This document shows, in pieces, positions 7,177-12,853 of a stretch of DNA of 12,853 nucleotides. The notes under the pieces were generated by a model. That model worked only from the letters and a program-made list of their open reading frames with translations. It was not told the origin of the DNA and did not search any database. Positions within the stretch are counted from its first letter, which is position 1. Every line of letters starts with the position of its first letter. The stretch lies in NCBI GenBank assembly GCA_964477085.1, contig CAYZDF010000069.1, forward strand, positions 1 to 12,853. The letters run 5' to 3'. Source of the DNA: Dichloromethanomonas sp964477085. Its GTDB lineage: Bacteria; Bacillota; Desulfitobacteriia; Desulfitobacteriales; Syntrophobotulaceae. Made by a program: the position numbers and the translations under genes.

Positions 7177-7205
7177 AGTATATCAAAGCTGTTAAACTGT
7201 GTGAT
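7177..7205 (-). promoter_or_regulatory. Likely secG promoter (extended -10)
   Basis: On the minus strand TATACT (7182-7177) is preceded by TGA, giving TGATATACT, the same nine bases as the ssrA -10. ATCACA (7205-7200, four of six -35 matches) lies 17 bp upstream. The predicted start would leave a short leader of about 20 nt containing the GGGAGG ribosome binding site. Confidence 0.5.
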
Positions 7206-7334
7206 GTGATAATACGTTAGAACAGCCCAATTCTCTGGATATGACCAGCATGCCTATTTTAGCACAGCCCTTGATTGGACGCAAGATTTGTAGTACATAG
7301 GCAGAATATTTTTACTTTTATTTAACGTTGCACA

Positions 7335-7370
7335 ACGGCAAAAGGAGCACACTAATAATTGTGCTCCCTT
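7335..7370 (-). terminator. eno rho-independent terminator
   Basis: On the minus strand GGAGCACA (7367-7360) pairs perfectly with TGTGCTCC (7351-7344) around an 8-nt loop. The stem extends by a G-U and two A-U pairs, and is followed by TTTTGCCGTTG. It lies about 40 bp past the eno stop codon. Confidence 0.88.
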
Positions 7371-7410
7371 AACTTCAATTTCTTAGTGCTAGGAAGATTA
7401 AATGGGGAAA

Positions 7411-8688
7411 TTACTTATTCAGAGCTGCCCTGCCACGATATATTCCGGTTAGGCCAAGCTCTTCTTCAATACGCAGAAGCTCGTTGTATTTTACAAGTCT
7501 ATCGGTACGCGCTGGTGCTCCTGTTTTAAGTTGTCCGGAATTAACTGCGACAGCAACATGAGCGAGTGAGACATCTTCGGTTTCTCCTGAACGATGGGAG
7601 ATTACCGTCGTATATCCTGCCCTCTTAGCTATTTCGATAGTATCGAGGGTTTCTGTCAGGGTACCGATCTGGTTCAGCTTCACGAGGATGGAGTTGGCAC
7701 AGTTTGCTTTAATGCCACGTGTCAGTCTTGTTGGATTGGTTACAAAAAGGTCGTCACCTACCAGTTGAATCTTACTGCCTAAACGATGGGTTAATTTGGC
7801 CCATCCTTCCCAATCATCTTCAGAGAGTCCGTCTTCAATGGAGAGGATCGGGAACCGGTTGCAGAGGTCAACATAGTACTCAATCATTTCATCAACTGAC
7901 TTGGTAAGCCCTTCGCCTTCCATCACATAGACACCGTTCTTATACATCTCAGTGGCAGCAGCATCGATAGCCAGTACCACTTGTTCACCAGGTTTATAAC
8001 CTGCTTTTTCAATAGCAGCTACGATGACCTCAAGTGCTTCAGCATTAGAAGCCAGATTAGGAGCGAATCCTCCTTCATCTCCTATTGCTGTTACCAATCC
8101 TTTACTCTTTAGTACGGATTTGAGGGTATGATATATTTCTGCACCCATCCTCATAGCTTCTGTAAAGGAAGACGCTCCGATAGGCATAACCATGAATTCC
8201 TGAATATCGACATTATTATCCGCATGCTTACCGCCATTGAGGATGTTCATCATGGGAACAGGTAATTCCTTAGCATTGACTCCACCAATATATTGATAGA
8301 AAGGCAATCCCAGATATTGGGAAGCAGCTCTTGCGACTGCCAGAGATACCCCTAAAGTAGCATTAGCACCTAGCTTACTTTTAGTTTCGGTCCCGTCCAG
8401 TTCCATCAAGGCCCGATCTATTCCCGGCTGGTCGAAAGCATTCAAGCCTTCGATTTCTGGGGCAATGATGTCGTTAACGTTAGAAACTGCCTGAAGCACG
8501 CCTTTACCCATGTAGCGGCTTTTGTCATTGTCTCTTAATTCCAAAGCTTCAAAAGCTCCGGTTGAAGCTCCTGAGGGAACCGCAGCTCGTCCCATGGTGC
8601 CATCTTCGAGAACAACGTCAACTTCTACAGTGGGAAAACCTCTGGAATCCAATATTTCTCTTGCGATTACCTGATCTATGAAGCTCAT
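7411..8688 (-). CDS. eno: Enolase (phosphopyruvate hydratase)
   Basis: Enolase converts 2-phosphoglycerate to phosphoenolpyruvate, the step after GpmI. The 425-residue protein shows every expected active-site element: the mobile loop SGASTG (residues 39-44), the catalytic Glu205 in GDEGG, Mg ligands Asp242, Glu285 (SIEDG) and Asp312 (GDD), catalytic Lys337 in LVKLNQ, and SHRSGE (His365). The length is slightly below the usual ~430 with nothing missing. The ATG at 8688 has AAGGAG 9 nt upstream. The 146-bp gap from gpmI contains a likely promoter, so eno may be transcribed both from the pgk operon and on its own, and it ends in a strong terminator. Confidence 0.98.
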   Translation of the reverse strand: MSFIDQVIAREILDSRGFPTVEVDVVLEDGTMGRAAVPSGASTGAFEALELRDNDKSRYMGKGVLQAVSNVNDIIAPEIEGLNAFDQPGIDRALMELDGTETKSKLGANATLGVSLAVARAASQYLGLPFYQYIGGVNAKELPVPMMNILNGGKHADNNVDIQEFMVMPIGASSFTEAMRMGAEIYHTLKSVLKSKGLVTAIGDEGGFAPNLASNAEALEVIVAAIEKAGYKPGEQVVLAIDAAATEMYKNGVYVMEGEGLTKSVDEMIEYYVDLCNRFPILSIEDGLSEDDWEGWAKLTHRLGSKIQLVGDDLFVTNPTRLTRGIKANCANSILVKLNQIGTLTETLDTIEIAKRAGYTTVISHRSGETEDVSLAHVAVAVNSGQLKTGAPARTDRLVKYNELLRIEEELGLTGIYRGRAALNK

Positions 8689-8739
8689 ACTAAAACACTC
8701 CTTTTGTTATAATTAAATTTTAATAAGTTATATATTACT

Positions 8740-8833
8740 CTACTTCCAATTATAAATACTTTTTAAGCATATAAGAAGCTACTCAGTTTTAAGACGCGAA
8801 TGTTGTTGGTTAAAAACATTAGTTTGGAAGTAG
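8740..8833. repeat. Inverted repeat bracketing the gpmI-eno gap
   Basis: CTACTTCCAA (8740-8749) and TTGGAAGTAG (8824-8833) are perfect 10-bp reverse complements separated by 74 bp. The outer arm ends 1 nt after the gpmI stop codon, and the inner arm overlaps the candidate eno -10. They could pair in read-through mRNA or act as paired protein sites. Confidence 0.55.
8749..8777 (-). promoter_or_regulatory. Likely eno promoter
   Basis: On the minus strand a perfect TATAAT (8754-8749) lies 17 bp from a weak -35, TTCTTA (8777-8772). The predicted transcript starts near 8742, giving a leader of about 55 nt that begins near one arm of the flanking inverted repeat. Confidence 0.5.
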
Positions 8834-8834
8834 T

Positions 8835-10406
8835 TTATGGGTTAGATTTATGGTGTAAAGGTTCAATCAAAGTTTTTCCTGTCATTTCCTTGGGGATCTC
8901 GATATTAAGGATATCCAGGATGGTTGGGGCTATGTCACATAAAGCACCGCCCCCCCTTAAACTTCGGCCTTTGTAAAAATCATCCACCAGAACAAAGGGA
9001 ACTTTATTCGTGGAGTGAGACGTTAGAGGAGAATGGGTCTCTTTATCAATCATACATTCAGCATTCCCATGATCAGCTGTAATAATGACGGTACCTCCAC
9101 GTTGTTGTACGTTATCAACAATCTTGCCCACACATTCATCCACTGCTTCCAAGGCTTTGACTGTGGCATCAAAGAATCCTGTATGCCCGACCATATCGGG
9201 ATTAGCAAAATTCAGAATGATGACGTCATGCTTCTCCTCATCCAGTATAGCTAAGAGTGTTGTTGTAACCTCATAAGCACTCATTTCCGGCTTAAGGTTA
9301 TACGTTGCAACTTCCGGAGATTGAATCAGAACGCGTTCTTCTCCTTCTTCAGGTTCTTCGATACCCCCATTAAAAAAGAATGTTACATGCGCATACTTTT
9401 CTGTTTCGGCTATTCGAAGTTGTTTTATTCCCTTATGTGCCAGTACTTCACCCAGAGTATTTTCCAAGTTCTGAGGTGGGAAAGCCACCGGGCAGCCAAA
9501 GGTTGCATCATACTCTGTCAGGCATACATAATGGACCCGCGGACGCTCAGGCCGGTCGAATCCTTCAAAGTCTTCTTCGATAAATGCCCTCGTGATTTGC
9601 CTGGCTCTGTCAGCCCGGAAGTTGAAGAAAATGACGCTATCCCCGTCTTTGATAGTAGCGACAGGTTCACCTCTTTCATCGACAATAACCGTTGGGATAA
9701 CAAACTCGTCGACTACTTTATTATCGTAAGAAGTTTCTACTGCCGATAAGGCACAGGCATCAGTACTTCCATCGGCATAAACCAATGTTCTGTAAGCTTT
9801 TTCGACTCTATCCCATCGTTTATCGCGATCCATGGCATAGTAACGACCGCTGACAGTGGCTATTTTACCTTTGCCAATCTCCTGCAGTTTTTTTTCTAAT
9901 TGACAGATAAAGCCTTTGGCACTCTGGGGCAATACATCTCTGCCGTCGAGGATAGGGTGAATGTAAATCTCATTAACGCCAACTTGAACAGCCATATCGA
10001 GGAGAGCAAAAATATGTTTAATATGAGAGTGGACGCCCCCATCTGAAAGTAAGCCGAGAAGATGAAGAGCCTTCCCTGTTCCTTTTAATCGTTTCATCGC
10101 CTCGAGAAGTACTTTGTTCCTCACCAGTTCTCCATCATCAATAGCTTTAAATATACGTGTTAGTTCTTGATAGACAACCCTTCCGGCACCAATATTTAAG
10201 TGACCTACTTCAGAATTGCCCATCTGTCCTTCAGGCAGCCCTACATAATTTCCAGAAGCATTCAGCAACGTTTTTAAATATTTGTCCATTAAATCAAGTA
10301 TTCTGGGAGTTCTCGCTTCAAGGATAGCGTTACCTTCTTTTTCTGGGTTGTATCCCCAGCCATCTAGGATCATCAGTAAGAGCGGTCTGCCTGTTCTGTC
10401 TGTCAT
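8835..10406 (-). CDS. gpmI: 2,3-bisphosphoglycerate-independent phosphoglycerate mutase
   Basis: GpmI is a Mn2+-dependent cofactor-independent mutase interconverting 3- and 2-phosphoglycerate through a phosphoserine intermediate. The 523-residue protein belongs to the alkaline-phosphatase superfamily. Metal ligand Asp15 lies in LDGWG, and the phosphorylated Ser65 in GQMGNSEVGH. NFRADRARQ lies in the middle of the protein, and the late metal site is ADHGNAE. The length is normal (about 510-525). The ATG at 10406 is chosen because GAGG lies 8 nt upstream. An in-frame GTG at 10415 is inside that ribosome binding site and overlaps the tpiA stop. The gap to tpiA is only 5 nt, so the genes are cotranscribed and probably translationally coupled. 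Confidence 0.98.
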   Translation of the reverse strand: MTDRTGRPLLLMILDGWGYNPEKEGNAILEARTPRILDLMDKYLKTLLNASGNYVGLPEGQMGNSEVGHLNIGAGRVVYQELTRIFKAIDDGELVRNKVLLEAMKRLKGTGKALHLLGLLSDGGVHSHIKHIFALLDMAVQVGVNEIYIHPILDGRDVLPQSAKGFICQLEKKLQEIGKGKIATVSGRYYAMDRDKRWDRVEKAYRTLVYADGSTDACALSAVETSYDNKVVDEFVIPTVIVDERGEPVATIKDGDSVIFFNFRADRARQITRAFIEEDFEGFDRPERPRVHYVCLTEYDATFGCPVAFPPQNLENTLGEVLAHKGIKQLRIAETEKYAHVTFFFNGGIEEPEEGEERVLIQSPEVATYNLKPEMSAYEVTTTLLAILDEEKHDVIILNFANPDMVGHTGFFDATVKALEAVDECVGKIVDNVQQRGGTVIITADHGNAECMIDKETHSPLTSHSTNKVPFVLVDDFYKGRSLRGGGALCDIAPTILDILNIEIPKEMTGKTLIEPLHHKSNP

Positions 10407-10411
10407 GAAGC

Positions 10412-11173
10412 TCACCTCGCGTTTTGAATCAGTAGTGCAAATTCTTGTACGTCTAAACTGGCTCCACCTACGAGAGCTCCGTCAATATCAGGCTGAGCCA
10501 TAAGCTCGGCGATATTACTTGATTTAACACTTCCTCCGTATAATATCCTGATCTCCCGAGCAACAGATCCGGCTATTCCCGAGAGTGTCGTCCTGATAGC
10601 GGAACACATTTCCTGCGCATCCTCGGCAGAAGCAGTTCTTCCTGTACCAATAGCCCATATAGGTTCATAAGCAATGACAACTTTCTGTAGTTCAGCCGGT
10701 GACAGCTCCATGAGGTCTTTTTCAACCTGTCCACGGACAAAAGCTAATGCTTTGCCCCCTTCTCGTAAAGCCAGATTTTCTCCAACACAGAGAATAGGTG
10801 TAAGTCCGCTCTGAAGTGCAACTTTGACCTTTTTAGCAATTAACTCGTCATCTTCTTTAAAATATTCTCGGCGTTCAGAATGACCAATGATAACATACGT
10901 ACAAGCCAGGTCTTCTAACATAAGCGGAGATATCTCTCCTGTAAAAGCACCTTTTGTCTCATAGAACATATTTTGAGCACCGATATGAATGATGCTTTCT
11001 TCCAATTCTTCTTTAAGGATTGGTAAAGCAGTAAACGGGGCACAAATGACCATATCCATCTCAGTCACATCGTGGACCTTTTCTTGAAAAGCAGCTGCAA
11101 AATCCCGTGCTTCCTGCATTGTCTTATACATCTTCCAGTTGCCTGCGATGAGTGGACGTCGACTGGTTCCCAT
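10412..11173 (-). CDS. tpiA: Triosephosphate isomerase
   Basis: TpiA interconverts dihydroxyacetone phosphate and glyceraldehyde 3-phosphate. The 253-residue TIM barrel shows substrate-binding Lys14 in GNWKMY, catalytic His98 in IIGHSERR, catalytic Glu170 in AYEPIWAIGTG with the following flexible loop, and the phosphate-binding GGSV and GGASL near the C-terminus. The length is typical. The ATG at 11173 has AGGAGG about 7 nt upstream. It follows pgk after 34 bp and its stop lies within the gpmI ribosome binding site, so pgk, tpiA and gpmI form one operon. Confidence 0.98.
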   Translation of the reverse strand: MGTSRRPLIAGNWKMYKTMQEARDFAAAFQEKVHDVTEMDMVICAPFTALPILKEELEESIIHIGAQNMFYETKGAFTGEISPLMLEDLACTYVIIGHSERREYFKEDDELIAKKVKVALQSGLTPILCVGENLALREGGKALAFVRGQVEKDLMELSPAELQKVVIAYEPIWAIGTGRTASAEDAQEMCSAIRTTLSGIAGSVAREIRILYGGSVKSSNIAELMAQPDIDGALVGGASLDVQEFALLIQNAR

Positions 11174-11207
11174 AAAATACCTCCTTTATGTTAGGCCAGA
11201 GCTCTCA

Positions 11208-12395
11208 TTATGACTTGTCTTGAAGGGCAGCGACACCAGGAAGAACTTTTCCTTCCAGGAATTCAAGAGATGCTCCTCCACCCGTCGAAATATGAGTAAG
11301 CTTCTCTGCCACTCCCACCTTCTCTACTGCAGCTACCGAGTCGCCACCTCCAACAATGGTAACTCCTTGACACTCTGCCATAGCTTGGGCAATCTTGTCG
11401 GTCCCCTTAGCGAAGGGTTCCATCTCAAAAACACCCATCGGTCCGTTCCAAACTACGGTCAGAGCAGATACTATGGCTTCAGCAAATTCTTCTGAACTAT
11501 CAGGACCAATATCCAAAGCCAGATCATCAGCTTGAATATCAGATACATTGACAGTACGATAGGGGGCTTCAGCTGAGAATGATTTAGCAACGACTACATC
11601 TGTAGGGAGCAGAAGACGGACACCCTCTACGTGAGCTTTATCGATAAGGTTTTTGGCTAAATTGACTTTGTCTTCTTCGATCAGTGATTGACCAATCTCA
11701 TACCCTTGAGCCTTCAGAAAGGTGTTAGCCATACCTCCACCGATGATCAAAACATCTACTTTCTGAAGGAGATTCTCGATGACGGCAATCTTATCGCTTA
11801 CCTTGGCTCCTCCAATAATGGCTACGAATGGTCTTTCCGGATTCTCCAAGGCTTTACCCATGATATCGACTTCTTTTTTCATTAGATATCCTGCATAGGC
11901 AGGTATGTATTTAGCAATCCCTTCTGTTGAAGCATGGGCTCTATGAGCTGTGCCAAACGCATCATTTACAAAGACATCGGCAAGATCAGCCAACTTCTTA
12001 GCGAACGCACTATCGTTCTTCTCTTCTTCATCATAGAATCTGACATTCTCCAGCAGAAGGATCTGACCATCCTGAAGATTATTGACCACGCTTTCAACTT
12101 CAGAGCCAATGCAATCAGGAGCCATAAGTACTTCCTTATTGATCAGTTCACTTAATCTCTTAGATACAGGTATCAGTGAATACTTAGGATTGACTTTACC
12201 TTTAGGTCGTCCCAGATGGGAGGCCAGAATAACCCTAGCACCATTTTCGCTTAAATAGTTAATCGTTGGTATGGCTGCCCTGATCCTGGTATCATCTGTG
12301 ATAACCTGATGGTCATCCATCGGGACATTAAAGTCGACCCTTACGAAAACACGTTTTCCTTGAACATTTACTTCTTCAATACCTGCTTTGTTCAT
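11208..12395 (-). CDS. pgk: Phosphoglycerate kinase
   Basis: Pgk transfers the acyl phosphate of 1,3-bisphosphoglycerate to ADP, making ATP and 3-phosphoglycerate. The 395-residue, two-domain protein has the N-terminal substrate site (RVDFNVP, residues 19-25; SHLGRPKG, 59-66; ENVRFY; NDAFGTAHRAHAST), followed by GGAKVSDK and IIGGGMANTFL, and the C-terminal nucleotide site (VVWNGPMGVFE and GGGDSVAAVEK). The length is standard. The ATG at 12395 has GGAGG 7 nt upstream. gapA, usually the preceding gene in Firmicutes, is not in the 458 bp available upstream. A terminator and palindromic repeats are found there instead, so pgk appears to be the first gene of its unit. Confidence 0.98.
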   Translation of the reverse strand: MNKAGIEEVNVQGKRVFVRVDFNVPMDDHQVITDDTRIRAAIPTINYLSENGARVILASHLGRPKGKVNPKYSLIPVSKRLSELINKEVLMAPDCIGSEVESVVNNLQDGQILLLENVRFYDEEEKNDSAFAKKLADLADVFVNDAFGTAHRAHASTEGIAKYIPAYAGYLMKKEVDIMGKALENPERPFVAIIGGAKVSDKIAVIENLLQKVDVLIIGGGMANTFLKAQGYEIGQSLIEEDKVNLAKNLIDKAHVEGVRLLLPTDVVVAKSFSAEAPYRTVNVSDIQADDLALDIGPDSSEEFAEAIVSALTVVWNGPMGVFEMEPFAKGTDKIAQAMAECQGVTIVGGGDSVAAVEKVGVAEKLTHISTGGGASLEFLEGKVLPGVAALQDKS

Positions 12396-12526
12396 AAGTT
12401 TTCCTCCTTTTCCTTTTATCCATTAAACCTGTAATTACTTCCCAATATTCGTAATTATCAAGTTTAGTTTTCCTGCTCTGCCAATTTCTATTCGGTATTA
12501 GACTGATAATACAGGGCAAATAGTAA

Positions 12527-12621
12527 TGAACCTATCTTTGAGCATTTTTTGTTCGTTTGAACATATCAAACTTGTTATTCATGTTCTTATATTAGCACAG
12601 ATATGTTCATTTGAACATATC
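12527..12621. repeat. Phased palindromic operator-like repeats upstream of pgk
   Basis: GTTCRTTTGAACATATC occurs twice (12551-12567 and 12605-12621), 16 of 17 bases identical and 54 bp apart. The copy nearer the right edge is part of a perfect 22-bp palindrome (12600-12621: arm GATATGTTCA, centre TT). Further half-sites are TGAACCTATC (12527-12536) and ATGTTC (12581-12586). Forward half-sites start at 12527, 12558 and 12612, so their spacings of 31 and 54 bp are close to 3 and 5 helical turns. This layout suggests cooperative binding or looping by a repressor controlling the glycolytic operon. It does not match the direct-repeat CggR operator of Bacillus that I know. Confidence 0.65.
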
Positions 12622-12693
12622 CTATTTACCTTCAATCAATTATTCTTATTTTATAAGATTTCACACACACTTTATTCCTCTGCTAACAATAAA

Positions 12694-12734
12694 CTTAAAA
12701 AGAGCTGCCTGCACAAAGCTAACAGACAACTCTT
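12694..12734 (-). terminator. Rho-independent terminator upstream of pgk
   Basis: On the minus strand AAGAGTTGTCTG (12734-12723) pairs with CAGGCAGCTCTT (12711-12700), 12 bp with two G-U pairs around an 11-nt loop, and runs into TTTTTAAGTTT. It either ends the unseen upstream gene or acts as an attenuator in a long pgk leader. Confidence 0.85.
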
Positions 12735-12853
12735 CTAGAGGAGGAGTATTAGGTTCTTAAGAAACTCATGAATATACGTCTACTCATTTTTACTTATATT
12801 ACTCAACTTTCCCACCCTGCCGGGTAGGATAAAACCTTGAAGATCTTAAAAAT

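Larger units (their letters stand above)
12396..12853 (-). other. Non-coding region upstream of pgk
   Basis: This 458-bp stretch holds, in transcription order, an unassigned A/T-rich segment (12853-12735), a strong terminator (12734-12694), the GAAC/GTTC repeat cluster (12621-12527) and an untranslated leader with the pgk ribosome binding site. Near the right edge, minus-strand frames end in stop codons within about 20 codons, and neither peptide resembles a GAPDH C-terminus. I see no clear -35/-10 pair for pgk; TATAAA near 12653-12648, upstream of the repeats, is the best -10-like hexamer but lacks a good -35. Confidence 0.6.

Noticed and set aside
9321..9749. 142-codon plus-strand reading frame inside gpmI
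   Set aside because: It is antisense to the conserved middle of GpmI, with no ribosome binding site or known family resemblance.
12551..12621. LexA (SOS) boxes upstream of pgk
   Set aside because: Firmicute LexA boxes have GAAC-N4-GTTC; here the halves are inverted (GTTC-N4-GAAC), so they are not LexA sites.
12527..12621. CRISPR array
   Set aside because: There are only two full repeats, they are short and palindromic with unequal spacing to the half-sites, and no cas gene is present.
12526..12738. 70-codon plus-strand reading frame upstream of pgk, with CSFEHI twice
   Set aside because: The peptide repeat is a by-product of the duplicated DNA repeat. The frame crosses the palindrome and the minus-strand terminator, has only a weak AGGG before its ATG, and resembles no protein I know.
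12735..12853. C-terminal end of gapA at the right edge
   Set aside because: The minus-strand frames end in stops after peptides unlike the GAPDH C-terminus.

Overview
The window looks like a chromosomal segment from a low-to-moderate-GC Firmicute. The evidence is strong GGAGG-type ribosome binding sites, A/T-rich intergenic DNA, a two-segment SecG, a K+-type membrane pyrophosphatase, a DUF4003-like protein and a conserved eno/secG/esterase/smpB/ssrA neighbourhood. The combination fits anaerobic clostridia of the Desulfitobacterium/Desulfosporosinus (Peptococcaceae) type. That placement is an inference from gene content, not a sequence match. Every gene I accept lies on the minus strand, so transcription runs from high to low coordinates.

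Right part (12853 to 7341): a 458-bp non-coding stretch holds a strong minus-strand terminator and a striking set of inverted/direct repeats. It is followed by lower-glycolysis genes in pathway-like order: pgk, tpiA, gpmI, then (after a 146-bp gap with its own likely promoter) eno, which ends in a terminator. These convert 1,3-bisphosphoglycerate and dihydroxyacetone phosphate to phosphoenolpyruvate. gapA is not in the window, and the terminator at 12694-12734 suggests that pgk starts a transcription unit here.

Middle part (7340 to 3390): secG (Sec translocon subunit) has its own extended -10 promoter. A 220-bp structured leader then precedes hppA, a K+-dependent-type membrane pyrophosphatase, which ends in a strong terminator. 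Next come an A/T-rich MFS transporter gene and an Est30-like esterase gene, probably cotranscribed.

Left part (2560 to 1): smpB, a DUF4003-like gene, and ssrA (tmRNA) with encoded tag ANENYALAA and a terminator. SmpB and tmRNA together make up the trans-translation ribosome-rescue system. The order secG / esterase / smpB / ssrA matches the Bacillus secG-yvaK-rnr-smpB-ssrA cluster, but rnr (RNase R) is absent and hppA, the MFS gene and the DUF4003-like gene are interspersed.

I see no phage, CRISPR, insertion sequence or defence system. The most interesting unexplained signals are non-coding: the phased palindromic repeats upstream of pgk, the multi-hairpin hppA leader, and the 12-bp perfect inverted repeat upstream of the DUF4003-like gene.
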